Source of the DNA: Roseovarius sp.
GTDB lineage: Bacteria > Pseudomonadota > Alphaproteobacteria > Rhodobacterales > Rhodobacteraceae
DNA: 64,000 nt
Assembly (NCBI GenBank): GCA_021775255.1
Contig: JAJFIA010000011.1
Coordinates: 1-64,000 of the forward strand
Direction: 5' to 3'
The notes under the pieces are model-generated. The model did no database searches and had not been told where the DNA came from. It saw only the letters and a list, made by a program, of their open reading frames with translations. The translations under genes and the position numbers were made by a program. This document shows positions 1 to 8,393 of the stretch, in pieces; within the stretch, counting starts at the first letter, position 1; every line of letters begins with the position of its first letter.

Positions 1-510
1 GAAGGGCACATGATAAACGTCTGGCATCATTGCGCCGAAACCTTGTTTGTAAGGGGCGACCTTGCCAGTCAAGCTCATCCCCATGAAAGTACGACCGTGA
101 AAAGCACCCCCAAACGCGATCACGGCGGGACGCCCGGTGTAGGCGCGCGCCACCTTGATGGCATTCTCGACAGCTTCGGCACCTGTGGTGACAAAGATGG
201 TTTTCTTTTCGAATTTCCCAGACACGGCCGCATTGAGGCGCTCGGCAAGGTGTATGTAATTCTCATAGGGTAATACCTGATGACAGGTATGAGTGAACGC
301 ATCTAGCTGTCTGGATACTGCAGCCATCACCTTGGGATGACAGTGCCCTGTATTCACCACCGCGATCCCGGCAGCAAAGTCGATATAGCGGTTGCCTTCA
401 ATGTCCCAAACTTCGGAGTTACTGGCTTTGTCAACGTAAATTTGGGTCTGCATTCCCACGCCTTGTGCAATGGCATGATCGCGCCGCTTCGCAACTTCTG
501 CATTCAACAT
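1..510 (-). CDS. gabT: 4-aminobutyrate aminotransferase, N-terminal part (runs off the left edge)
   Basis: The first 170 codons of a class-III PLP aminotransferase that would convert 4-aminobutyrate and 2-oxoglutarate to succinate semialdehyde and glutamate. The start ATG at 510 reads MLNAEVAKRRDHAIAQGVGM and is preceded by a GAAGGGA-type ribosome site. Typical GabT blocks are visible: YIDFAAGIAVVNTGHCHP, FVTTGAEAVENAIKVARAYT and AFHGRTFMGMSLTGKVAPYK. The PLP lysine lies beyond the window edge. The divergently placed relic of a LysR regulator at 615-753 is the kind of neighbour gab genes often have. Other omega-aminotransferases of this class are possible, but the N-terminal blocks fit GabT best. 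Confidence 0.85.
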   Translation of the reverse strand, partial: MLNAEVAKRRDHAIAQGVGMQTQIYVDKASNSEVWDIEGNRYIDFAAGIAVVNTGHCHPKVMAAVSRQLDAFTHTCHQVLPYENYIHLAERLNAAVSGKFEKKTIFVTTGAEAVENAIKVARAYTGRPAVIAFGGAFHGRTFMGMSLTGKVAPYKQGFGAMMPDVYHVPF

Positions 511-942
511 TCTAGAGATCCCTTCATGAATTCGTTTGATTCTTAGACTATCCGCATAATCAGATTGATTAAATGCAGATTGGCAGTTGTAATATATTGT
601 GTTCCTCTAAGTGAATGAGGCTGTCTGGAACAGATCTTAGGTTGTTGAAAGTCTTCGACGCGGTTGTAAGGCACGGAAGGTTTGCCGCAGATCAGTATTG
701 ATCTGACCGCTTTGCCGGGCCTGTCATTTGTTGAAACGGTGAAAGGTGAGTAGCGGGCATCTGCTGGCGTTACTAATTTGATGACAGGTTATTCCGAGCA
801 TATATTTGGCCTTTGGCTTCCTGATACCAAGAGGCGGTACTTTTGCACATTCTATTGGCGGGGGTTTTTTAAGCATGGCGGGATACATTCGTTATAGAAT
901 GTGACTTTGGTTCAATGCACTTTCGCGAAATGTGTTTTCCCC
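511..942. other. 432-bp intergenic region, mostly without genes
   Basis: Lies between the gabT start and the dgcN stop. It holds the gabT promoter side and the LysR relic listed separately at 615-753. The rest (754-942) is comparatively AT-rich and shows no ORF with a plausible ribosome site, no clear terminator and no RNA gene. Confidence 0.6.
615..753 (+). pseudogene. Relic of a LysR-type regulator HTH domain
   Basis: The frame from ATG 615 reads MRLSGTDLRLLKVFDAVVRH then GRFAADQY and stops at 699-701. This is the conserved start of a LysR helix-turn-helix (the usual pattern is DxRLLxVFxAVVxxGGFAAAQ). In a shifted frame just downstream, roughly 699-753, comes IDLTALPGLSFVETVKGE, which resembles the second half of the same domain (ISxxLxALExxLGLxxCERGKGG). 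About a dozen codons in between and the whole effector domain are missing. It is oriented divergently from gabT, as a regulator of gabT would be. I infer a decayed gene; the similarity is by eye. Confidence 0.6.
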
Positions 943-1980
943 TCACTCTGACAGTAGGCCTTTCGCCAGCACAGAGGCACCGAAACGGACGGGATCAGTG
1001 ACAGGCAGGCCGGTTTCTTCGCTGGTTCTGGCGATGGCGCCCAATGCCTCACTTTCTGAAAGGTCACGGGTGTTGAGGGCGATGCCAACCACTTGGGAGC
1101 GGGTCAGTGCGCCATTGGCCGAGGCGGTCATCTCATTGAGTTCAATCACGTCGCGCAGGGGTGGGATGCGGATATCGCCGGAGGTATCCAGCCTTTCCAT
1201 GCCCGCCCGGTGCACCAGGATCATCGCATTGCAGCAACTGCCGCGCATCAAAGGCAGGTTGGCGGTGCTGCCCGGATGCAGCAATGAGCCCTGGCCTTCG
1301 ATGATCAGAAAATCATGACCGGCGTTTTCCATCACCATCCGTTCAACCGCGCCGGCGGCGTGATCCACCCGGTAGGCATCCAGCGGAATGCCCGTCCCCA
1401 TGATCGAAATACCGATCTGCCCGGTGGCCAGAAAGATCGCATCCGCACCAAGATCGCGCAGCGATTTATGAAGCTCAAGCCCGGCGGTCATCTTGCCGAT
1501 GGCCATATCGGTGCCGATCATCAGCACGCGGGTGTTGTTCAGCATGGCCGCCCGCGCCGTGGCGATGTCGGGCAATTCCCCTTGCGGGGTGCGGATGTCC
1601 CATATCCACTGCCCGGGTTTTAGCTGATCACCAAACACATCATTCAAAGGGTCGTGCAACCCGTTGACGATGCTGAGCCCGGCATCAACCGCATGCTGCA
1701 GCACCGCCATCCATTCCGGCGGCACGCGCCCGCCCGAGGGCGCGGTGCCAAGGGCCAGCACCTCAGCCCCCATGGCAATGGCCTCGGCCAAAGTGGCGAC
1801 AATGGGGATGTCGCTGTCCATTTTGCACATATCGCCGACGCGCTTGCCGGCGGCGTGGCTGTCGATCACGGCCACAACCGGGTTCATGCCATAGCGGATC
1901 ATGCCTTCGGCGGCCTTGGCGTTGATCAGGCCAATGGTGGCTTCGGCGTAGATCGCGACTTTCTGTTTGGGGTCAAGCAT
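943..1980 (-). CDS. dgcN: N-acetyltransferase DgcN (DUF1611 family), D-glutamate catabolism
   Basis: A 345-residue DUF1611 protein. From recollection of the published D-glutamate pathway of marine Proteobacteria, DgcN N-acetylates D-glutamate and its partner DgcA racemises the product. The N-terminal half is Rossmann-like (VVAVIDSHAAGKRVGDM), followed by a P-loop-like GTDMAIGKMT at residues 156-165 that is typical of the family. It is the last gene of the operon that starts at 12,202, and its ATG overlaps the dgcA stop by 8 bases (ATGCTTGA), so translation is probably coupled. Family and pairing are clear; substrate is inferred from the pair. Confidence 0.8.
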   Translation of the reverse strand: MLDPKQKVAIYAEATIGLINAKAAEGMIRYGMNPVVAVIDSHAAGKRVGDMCKMDSDIPIVATLAEAIAMGAEVLALGTAPSGGRVPPEWMAVLQHAVDAGLSIVNGLHDPLNDVFGDQLKPGQWIWDIRTPQGELPDIATARAAMLNNTRVLMIGTDMAIGKMTAGLELHKSLRDLGADAIFLATGQIGISIMGTGIPLDAYRVDHAAGAVERMVMENAGHDFLIIEGQGSLLHPGSTANLPLMRGSCCNAMILVHRAGMERLDTSGDIRIPPLRDVIELNEMTASANGALTRSQVVGIALNTRDLSESEALGAIARTSEETGLPVTDPVRFGASVLAKGLLSE

Positions 1981-3016
1981 CTGTCAGGCGCCCTCCGTGG
2001 CCGGGCCTGTCAGCAGGCAGGGTGATGCCGTTCACGAATGGTGCCCCATCTGCCGGGTCAGGATCAAGATTGAGGTGGGAATCAAGGTCGATATAATCAA
2101 ACAGCGCACCCAATGATGCCCCGGCGGCGATCGAGATCGAGCTTTCGCCCATGCAGCCGATCATGGTTTTCAGGCCAAAAGCGCGGGCGGTGCCGACAAT
2201 GCGCAGCGCCTCCGTTATGCCGCCGCATTTCATCAGCTTCAGGTTCACGCCGTCCACGCAATCGGCAAAACCGGGGATGTCGGATGACATGCGGCAGCTT
2301 TCATCAACGAAGATCGGCAATGGGCGGTTTTTGAATAGCTCGGGCAACTGATCTTCGGCCCCGCGCACCAGTGGCTGTTCGACATATTCACAGCGCCGCT
2401 CGGCCAGCCAGGCATTCATCAGATGGGCGTCGTTGAGCGACCAGCCGCCATTGGCATCCACCCGCAAGGCGATATCCTCGTGGCCCTCGGTGGCTTTGAG
2501 CACCGCCATATACATGGCCTTGTCGGCCTCGATCCCATCCGGGGTGCCCAATTTGATTTTCAAAGCTCTGGCACCCTGATCAAGCAGGAAGGGCACCCGT
2601 TGGCGGACAATTTCTGGCGGGTTGATCCCGATGGTGACAGAGCTGACCACCGCGCGGCGCGCCAGCCCCAGCATCCGGTAAAGCGGCATATTTGCCTGTT
2701 TGGCGCGCAGATCCCACAAAGCCATGTCGAGGGCCGCCAATGCACAAGGGGCCACGCCTGCCGCATGGGCGTTATCCCATGTCTGCTGAATCGAGGCCTC
2801 ATCCAGCCCCGTCTTGCAGAAATCGCCCAGCATCGCGGCACCCTGTTCAACCGTATTCGCCCCTTCGGTGGATCCCGGCGCCATTTCGCCCCATCCGGTC
2901 AGGCCATTCTCGGACACGCTGACAAAGAGGTTGTCGGAGCCCTCAAAAACCCCCCGGCTGATGCGCAGGGGAAAGCGCTTTTTAAGGTAGAGTGTCTTGA
3001 AATCAATGCTCAGCAT
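1973..3016 (-). CDS. dgcA: N-acetyl-D-glutamate racemase DgcA (enolase superfamily)
   Basis: A 347-residue member of the muconate-lactonising/dipeptide-epimerase branch of the enolase superfamily. Catalytic and metal residues can be read off: the KxK pair K153/K155 (ALKIKLG), metal ligands D187 (RVDANGG), E213 (YVEQP) and D238 (FVDES), and the opposing-face lysine in VNLKLMKCGG (K260 or K263). General annotation would call it a dipeptide epimerase; adjacency and 8-bp overlap with dgcN favours the N-acetyl-D-glutamate racemase role. The start at 3016 has an AAGAGGG ribosome site. The upstream deacetylase gene ends 11 bp before it. Confidence 0.8.
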   Translation of the reverse strand: MLSIDFKTLYLKKRFPLRISRGVFEGSDNLFVSVSENGLTGWGEMAPGSTEGANTVEQGAAMLGDFCKTGLDEASIQQTWDNAHAAGVAPCALAALDMALWDLRAKQANMPLYRMLGLARRAVVSSVTIGINPPEIVRQRVPFLLDQGARALKIKLGTPDGIEADKAMYMAVLKATEGHEDIALRVDANGGWSLNDAHLMNAWLAERRCEYVEQPLVRGAEDQLPELFKNRPLPIFVDESCRMSSDIPGFADCVDGVNLKLMKCGGITEALRIVGTARAFGLKTMIGCMGESSISIAAGASLGALFDYIDLDSHLNLDPDPADGAPFVNGITLPADRPGHGGRLTDA

Positions 3017-3027
3017 GTCGTGCCCTC

Positions 3028-4041
3028 TTAAATGCCAGATAAAAACGCGGTCAGGTTACTGCCCAAAGCGTCGCAGACATAGCCGCCTTCCTGCACCAGC
3101 ACCAGCGGCAAACCTGTAGCGGCAATGGCAGTGGCGATGCGGGTAAAGCCCGGCGTGGTGATGGCCAGCCCCTTGAACGGGTCGTCAATATGGGCGTCAA
3201 GGCCAAGGGCCACGACGATGACATCGCTGCCGAAATCGGTGATCCGTTCCAGCGCCTTATCCAGCGTTTTCAGAAAGGTATCGTCATCGGTGCCACGCGG
3301 CAGCGGCAGGTTCAGATTGGCCCCCAGCCCGGCACCCGCGCCCCGTTCATGGACGTGCCCCCAGAAAAACGGGTAAAATCGCGCGGGATCAGCATGGATT
3401 GAAACCGTCAGCACATCGCCTCGCCCGTAAAAGATGCCTTGTGTGCCGTTGCCGTGATGCACATCAACATCCAGAATGGCCGGGCGCATCTCCCGGCTCA
3501 GCAGGCGCTCTGCGGCGATGGCCGCATTGTTAAGAAAGCAAAACCCGCCCGCGAGATCGGCAAAAGCGTGATGCCCCGGCGGGCGAGACAAAGCGTAGGC
3601 GGCCTGCGTGCCCGCCCGAACCGCATCCGCCGCAGCAATCGCCGATTGAGCCGACCAGTATGCGGCGTCATAGGTATGTGCTGCAATCGGGCAGGCCGTA
3701 TCGGCCTGATGATACCCCGCCTGCCCAACCGCCGACATCGGATAGCTGTCACTGCGATTGGCGGGGTGGATATTGGGTATCACCTCATCTGAGGCATTTT
3801 CGATGTGCATCCAGCGTTTGTGAATATTGCGCAGGAATGTCAGATATTCGGGCGTGTGGATAGCAGCGATGGGGCCAAGCCCCGCATCGGTTGGGGGTTC
3901 AAACACACAGCCTGCCGCTTCAGCCCCGGTTTTGAGAAACTCAACCCGGGCCGGCACCTCAGGGTTGGGCAGGCGGGTGCCATTGGCCATGAAGTTCTTC
4001 GGGCTATGGGCGCGCTGTCGGTCATCGAGAAAGGCTTTCAT
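3028..4041 (-). CDS. Acetylpolyamine amidohydrolase-like deacetylase (histone deacetylase family)
   Basis: A 337-residue zinc-dependent class II HDAC-fold enzyme. Family motifs: RPPGHHAF (H157/H158 catalytic pair), DVDVHHGNGTQ (zinc ligands D193 and H195), SIHADPARFYPFFWGH, ALGLDAH (zinc ligand D282) and EGGY (transition-state tyrosine Y321). The FYPFFWGH segment resembles acetylpolyamine amidohydrolases rather than true histone deacetylases. Its ATG overlaps the stop of the upstream GNAT gene (ATGA at 4038-4041). Its position directly before dgcA-dgcN suggests it removes an acetyl group from an N-acetyl intermediate, perhaps N-acetyl-L-glutamate; that is inference. A polyamine or acetylated amine substrate is the alternative. 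Confidence 0.75.
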   Translation of the reverse strand: MKAFLDDRQRAHSPKNFMANGTRLPNPEVPARVEFLKTGAEAAGCVFEPPTDAGLGPIAAIHTPEYLTFLRNIHKRWMHIENASDEVIPNIHPANRSDSYPMSAVGQAGYHQADTACPIAAHTYDAAYWSAQSAIAAADAVRAGTQAAYALSRPPGHHAFADLAGGFCFLNNAAIAAERLLSREMRPAILDVDVHHGNGTQGIFYGRGDVLTVSIHADPARFYPFFWGHVHERGAGAGLGANLNLPLPRGTDDDTFLKTLDKALERITDFGSDVIVVALGLDAHIDDPFKGLAITTPGFTRIATAIAATGLPLVLVQEGGYVCDALGSNLTAFLSGI

Positions 4042-4523
4042 CCTGCACCTCCGATCAAATGTGCAAATTCTGATCCATCAAGCAGGCAGGACCGGTCACG
4101 CTCGGCCATATTGAAGCCAAGCCGGTTATAAAACCGTGCCGCGCTCGCATTGTCGGCATAAACCGTGAGCTTGAGGAATTTTGCCTGCCAAACATCCGCC
4201 CCCAGCCGGGCCGCAGCCCCAATGAGCTTGTGACCAAGGCCAGAGCCCCGGGCATCCGCCGCAACCCATAAATCCGACACATACATGCCTGTTGACCCAT
4301 ATATTGTTGAAAAAACAGGGGAAATCAGAGATGCCCCGATGGTTTTACCAGCCCCGCGCGCGATCAGGCCGCGGCAGGGGGCATTGGGGCCAAGGCAAGC
4401 CGAGGCAAGAGTGCCGGGGTCGGCACGGTAGGTATCGCCCAGATCGGCCGATAATTGTTCAAGCGCCCAGGCAAGCGCGCCAACATGCGGCTTTGTGACC
4501 GGGTGGATATCAAATGATGCCAT
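4038..4523 (-). CDS. GNAT family N-acetyltransferase
   Basis: About 161 residues with the GNAT core. The acetyl-CoA pyrophosphate-binding segment reads ARGSGLGHKLIGAA, followed by the usual YADNASAARFYNRLGF motif near the C-terminus. The frame opens with TTG at 4538, but ATG 4523 (MASFDIHPV) gives a normal N-terminus; neither has a strong ribosome site, and coupling to the upstream BKACE gene (stop at 4528) is likely. It sits between a BKACE gene and a deacetylase, so the operon has both acetylating and deacetylating enzymes. Substrate unknown. Confidence 0.75.
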   Translation of the reverse strand: MASFDIHPVTKPHVGALAWALEQLSADLGDTYRADPGTLASACLGPNAPCRGLIARGAGKTIGASLISPVFSTIYGSTGMYVSDLWVAADARGSGLGHKLIGAAARLGADVWQAKFLKLTVYADNASAARFYNRLGFNMAERDRSCLLDGSEFAHLIGGAG

Positions 4524-4527
4524 ACTG

Positions 4528-5454
4528 TCAGAAAGCAACTTTGTCGGCCCCTTTCAACCCCAGCATTTTACGCGCTTCAGCGGCGGTGGCGATGGTGCGG
4601 CCCGCGGCCTCGGCTTTGGTGCGGATCATGGCGACCTGTTCGGCGTTTGAGCGCGCCAACTGGCCCTTGGCAATATAGAGGTTATCCTCAAGCCCGACCC
4701 GGACATGCCCGCCCATGTGCACGGCCATTATGGCCAGAGGAATTTGCATCCGCCCCGCCGCGAGAACCGAGAACATGTAATCATTGCCAAAATAGCTGTC
4801 AGCCAGTTGTTTCATCCGCATCAGGTTTTCCGGCTCGGCAGCCATGCCGCCCAGAACACCGAAAACGAATTGCAAAAATATCGGTGCCTTGATCAACCCA
4901 CGATCAACAAAATGGCGCAGCATGGTCAGGTGGCCGGTGTCATAGCATTCATATTCGAACCGCGCGCCGCGCTGCTGCCCCATCTCGGTAAGTACAGTGG
5001 CAATATCGCGGGGGGTGTTTTTGAACACAAGATCATCGGAATTTTCAAGAAACGGCTTTTCCCAGTCGAATTTCCAGGCCTCGTGTCTGGCCGCCATCGG
5101 GTATAGCGCAAAATTCATCGTGCCCATGTTGAGCGAACACATCTCGGGTTCGGCCCATTTGGGGGCTGCCAGCCGCTGATCCAGCGACATGATCGCGCTG
5201 CCGCCGGTCGTGAGGTTCACCACCGCATCGCTGCGCGCGCTTATGTCTGACAAGAACGCCTTGTAATGGGCGGGGTCAGATGATGGATGGCCATTGTCGG
5301 GATCGCGCGCATGCAGGTGCAGGATTGCCGCACCAGCCTTGGCCGCGTCCACCGCCTGATCGGCAATATCACGGGGCTTGTAGGGCAGGTAAGGTGACAT
5401 TGTCGGCGTGTGGATCGAGCCGGTGACCGCGCAGGTGATGATGATTTTCGACAT
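4528..5454 (-). CDS. Beta-keto acid cleavage enzyme (BKACE, DUF849)
   Basis: A 308-residue zinc enzyme of the 3-keto-5-aminohexanoate cleavage (Kce) family. These TIM-barrel enzymes condense a beta-keto acid with acetyl-CoA and split it into acetoacetate and a new acyl-CoA. Zinc-binding HLHARDP lies at residues 46-52 and the conserved MGGHVRVGLEDN segment near residue 240. The frame is open from 5481, but the start MSKIIITCAVTGSIHTP at 5454 matches the family N-terminus. Within this operon it would act on a keto acid, possibly the product of the neighbouring aminotransferase. The exact substrate cannot be read from sequence. Confidence 0.8.
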   Translation of the reverse strand: MSKIIITCAVTGSIHTPTMSPYLPYKPRDIADQAVDAAKAGAAILHLHARDPDNGHPSSDPAHYKAFLSDISARSDAVVNLTTGGSAIMSLDQRLAAPKWAEPEMCSLNMGTMNFALYPMAARHEAWKFDWEKPFLENSDDLVFKNTPRDIATVLTEMGQQRGARFEYECYDTGHLTMLRHFVDRGLIKAPIFLQFVFGVLGGMAAEPENLMRMKQLADSYFGNDYMFSVLAAGRMQIPLAIMAVHMGGHVRVGLEDNLYIAKGQLARSNAEQVAMIRTKAEAAGRTIATAAEARKMLGLKGADKVAF

Positions 5455-5483
5455 ATCAGAATGGTCTTGGCGATGTATCAAGG

Positions 5484-5548
5484 GCAGGGGGGGCGCTGCC
5501 CCTGGCCGAAAATTCGATGAATTTTCGACCTACCCCGGGATATTTTGG
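5484..5548. repeat. REP-like palindromic element between aminotransferase and BKACE genes
   Basis: Contains GGGCAGGGGGGGCGCTGCCC, which can fold, then a perfect 9-bp inverted repeat CGAAAATTC-GAT-GAATTTTCG at 5507-5527, and then CCCCGGGATATTTTGGGCCA. From memory, strings of this kind recur between genes in Rhodobacteraceae. It lies in the only sizeable gap (about 120 bp) inside the operon and could stabilise or partly terminate the transcript. Confidence 0.6.
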
Positions 5549-5574
5549 GCCAGAAGAAACAGTTCGGATTGGTA

Positions 5575-6915
5575 TCATGACAGCCCCGCCTGTGCAGTGA
5601 ACTGATCAAGGGCGGTTGTTAGTTTGTCGATGATTTCATCCACATGTTTTTCGGTGGCAATCATCGGCGGGGCAACCAGGAAATGATCCCCCGAATAGCC
5701 GCCGCGCGAGCGACGGGAATAGATGATCAACCCATTGTCATAGGCCGCCGTGACCAGCTTGTCATAGGCGTTGAGGTCTGTTGGCAGCGGCTGCATAGTT
5801 GTGCGGTCAGCGACCAGTTCAAATGCCTGCAACAGGCCCATGCCGCGCACGTCACCGATGATGGGGTAACGGTTCATCAGCGATTTTAACCGGGATTCCA
5901 GCCGGGAACCGACGGTGAGGGAGTTTTGCATCAGGCCTTGACGCTCAATCTCATTGATAACGGCCAGCCCTGCGGCGCAGGCCAGCGGATTGCCCGCATA
6001 GGTGTGGCCATGAATAAAACCGCCGTCATCAAGCACGGCCTCAACGATATCTTCACGCGCAATCACCGCGCCGAGCGGCATGTAGCCCGCGCCAAAGCCC
6101 TTGGACAAAACCGCCATATCCGGCGTGACATTCCAGTTATCGGCGGCAAAGAAGGTGCCGGTGCGCCCCCCGCCTGAGATTACTTCGTCGTGGATGAGCA
6201 GGATGTCATACTGATCACAAATCTCGCGGATACGCCGCATATAGCCTGCGGGCGGCATCAGGCAGCCGGTGGAGGCGCCGCCAACCGGTTCAACGATAAA
6301 GGCCAGAACAGTTTTGGGGCCTTCCGCAAGGATGCGATCCTCAAGCATGTTGGCATAGTGGAGGCCGGTTTCCGGGTCATCCTTGTCGAGCCCATCAAGA
6401 TAGGCGCGCGGCGCCGGGATTTTTGGCATGGGCCGCATCATTGCATCAAATGGCGCAGTCATCGGGGAATACCCCGTCAGCGCCAAAGCGCCCAAGGTGC
6501 AGCCATGATAGGCCGGAAAGCGCGAGATCACCTTCCAGCGCTGTGCCTCGCCTTTGGCCAGCTTGTACTGGCGCGCCAGCTTGATAGCGCTTTCCACCGC
6601 TTCGGACCCGCCGGAGACAAAGAACACCCGGTTGAGGGTGCCGGGGGCCAGTTCGGCCATTTTGGCGGCCAGTGCCTCGCCCGGCTCGGTCTCGAAATGC
6701 AGCCGATAACCGAAGGTTGACACCTCCATCTGTTTGCGCATCGCCTCCAGCACATGCGGATTGGAATAGCCGATATTGCAGACCATCGCGGCAGAGGATC
6801 CATCGAGATATTTCTTGCCATTCACATCCCACAGATACACGCCCTCGGCGCGCGCCAGCCGGGGGCGGCGCTGCCGGGATTGGTAGAACAGATGGCTTTT
6901 TTCCGGTTCTGACAT
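5575..6915 (-). CDS. Class-III PLP-dependent aminotransferase
   Basis: A 446-residue fold-type I transaminase (aspartate aminotransferase family protein in automated annotation). Landmarks: FFVSGGSEAVESAIKLARQY near residues 98-117, IHDEVISGGGRTGTFFA with the PLP-contacting D243, and VLSKGFGAGYMPLG with the Schiff-base lysine K272. It belongs to the omega-amino acid/diamine group, which transfers terminal amino groups to pyruvate or 2-oxoglutarate. Located 18 bp after livF in the same direction, it probably begins the enzymatic part of the operon and feeds a keto product to BKACE. The substrate is not determinable here. Confidence 0.85.
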   Translation of the reverse strand: MSEPEKSHLFYQSRQRRPRLARAEGVYLWDVNGKKYLDGSSAAMVCNIGYSNPHVLEAMRKQMEVSTFGYRLHFETEPGEALAAKMAELAPGTLNRVFFVSGGSEAVESAIKLARQYKLAKGEAQRWKVISRFPAYHGCTLGALALTGYSPMTAPFDAMMRPMPKIPAPRAYLDGLDKDDPETGLHYANMLEDRILAEGPKTVLAFIVEPVGGASTGCLMPPAGYMRRIREICDQYDILLIHDEVISGGGRTGTFFAADNWNVTPDMAVLSKGFGAGYMPLGAVIAREDIVEAVLDDGGFIHGHTYAGNPLACAAGLAVINEIERQGLMQNSLTVGSRLESRLKSLMNRYPIIGDVRGMGLLQAFELVADRTTMQPLPTDLNAYDKLVTAAYDNGLIIYSRRSRGGYSGDHFLVAPPMIATEKHVDEIIDKLTTALDQFTAQAGLS

Positions 6916-6933
6916 GGCATAATCCCAAACTGG

Positions 6934-7656
6934 TCAGGCGATCCAGAACGCTTTTTCCAGATCATCGAAATCGCTGGCGGGGCCTTCGAATTTGTTGCGG
7001 CCAAGTTCCAGCACATAGACATAATCGGCAATCTTGAGTGCCTGGCGAATTTCCTGATCCACCAGCAGGATCGTCAGCTTGTCGATCCTGGCCAGATCGG
7101 TGAGCATTGAATAAACTTCTTTCGCCAGCATTTTGGAGAGGCCTGCCGTTGGCTCATCGACCAAAAGCATCTTTGGTTCTGACATCAGGGTGCGGCCGAT
7201 CTCGACCATGCGCTGCTGGCCGCCCGAAAGCTCTCCGGTGATCTGGCGGCGCTTGTCGCGCAGGGCCGGGAAGCGCTGGTAATTCGCCTCGATCTTCTGG
7301 CGCACCTGCTTTTTGTCACGCCGGAAAGTCCAGCCACCAAGCTCCAGGTTTTCCTCAACCGACATGTCTTTGAAAACGCCCGGCTGCTGCGGGATATAGG
7401 CCAGCCCCTTGAGGATTTTCTCATGCGTGGGCACATCCAGAATGCTTTCGCCGCCCAGCAGGATATCGCCCTGATTGGGCTTCAGAAAGCCAAACGCGGC
7501 CTTCAGGGCGGTGGATTTGCCCACGCCGTTCGCCCCGAGGATGGTGGTGATCTGGCCCTTGCGTGCCTTGACGTTGAGATCACTGAGAATGTTGAGATCG
7601 CGGTAATAGCCCACGGAAAGGTTCTTCATTTCGAGAACGACGTTTTGCTCGCTCAT
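6934..7656 (-). CDS. livF: Branched-chain-type amino acid ABC transporter, ATPase (LivF)
   Basis: A 240-residue ABC ATPase. Walker A GANGVGKST is at residues 41-49, the signature LSGGQQRMVEIGR follows, and Walker B is LLVDEPTAGLS. The QQ-type signature and sequence style fit the LivF half of HAAT-family importers. Its ATG overlaps the livG stop (ATGA, 7653-7656). With LivG, H, M and the binding protein it forms a complete importer dedicated to this catabolic operon. Confidence 0.9.
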   Translation of the reverse strand: MSEQNVVLEMKNLSVGYYRDLNILSDLNVKARKGQITTILGANGVGKSTALKAAFGFLKPNQGDILLGGESILDVPTHEKILKGLAYIPQQPGVFKDMSVEENLELGGWTFRRDKKQVRQKIEANYQRFPALRDKRRQITGELSGGQQRMVEIGRTLMSEPKMLLVDEPTAGLSKMLAKEVYSMLTDLARIDKLTILLVDQEIRQALKIADYVYVLELGRNKFEGPASDFDDLEKAFWIA

Positions 7657-8393
7657 GCCGCGTCCTCCTCCTCGTCATCCGAGCCGAGATAGGCCTCGAT
7701 CACCGCCGGATCATTCTTGACCTCATCGGGCGGGCCATCGGCAATCAGATCGCCGAAATTCAGCACCAGCAGGCGGTCAGACAATGAAAAGATCGAATCC
7801 ATCTGGTGCGATATGATGATGATGGCCGCGCCTGCCTCATTGACCCGTCTGATGTAGGCGTAAATCACCTCCATCAACCGCGGATGCACCCCGGCGAACG
7901 GCTCATCCAGGATTACAACATCGGGGCTCAGCATCAGAAGCCGCCCCAGTTCAAGCAGCTTTTGCTGGCCGCCCGACAGGGCCTGAGCAAACTCATTGCG
8001 CAGATGGTCGATGGTCAGGAATTCCAGCACATCCATCGCCTTTTCCTTCATCTCGGCGGTGCCCGATGTGTTGCCCATGGCCAGCGCGGGCACATAGAGG
8101 TTTTCCAGCACGGTCATGCGGCGGAACGAACGGGTGACCTGAAAGGTACGGCCAAGCCCGGCACGCGCCACCTGATAGGGTTGCAACTGATCAATGCGTT
8201 CCTCGCCCAGATAAACCGTGCCGCTGGTGGGTTTGATTGCGCCATCAAGCACGTTGGTCAACGTGGTTTTTCCCGCGCCATTTGGGCCGATGAGGCCGAT
8301 GAGCTCGGGGCCGTTGACCTCAAAATTCACACCCTTGAGCACATGATTGCCGCCAAAGCGTTTATGCAGGTTGGTAACCTTGAGATGGATCAT
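7653..8393 (-). CDS. livG: Branched-chain-type amino acid ABC transporter, ATPase (LivG)
   Basis: A 246-residue ABC ATPase with Walker A GPNGAGKTT at residues 36-44, signature LSGGQQKLLELGR, Walker B VVILDEPFAGVHP and the switch histidine in IIIISHQMD. The C-terminus ends in an acidic tail (GSDDEEEDAA). Overlaps livM upstream (8390-8393) and livF downstream by 4 bases each, so the transporter genes are tightly coupled. Confidence 0.9.
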   Translation of the reverse strand: MIHLKVTNLHKRFGGNHVLKGVNFEVNGPELIGLIGPNGAGKTTLTNVLDGAIKPTSGTVYLGEERIDQLQPYQVARAGLGRTFQVTRSFRRMTVLENLYVPALAMGNTSGTAEMKEKAMDVLEFLTIDHLRNEFAQALSGGQQKLLELGRLLMLSPDVVILDEPFAGVHPRLMEVIYAYIRRVNEAGAAIIIISHQMDSIFSLSDRLLVLNFGDLIADGPPDEVKNDPAVIEAYLGSDDEEEDAA

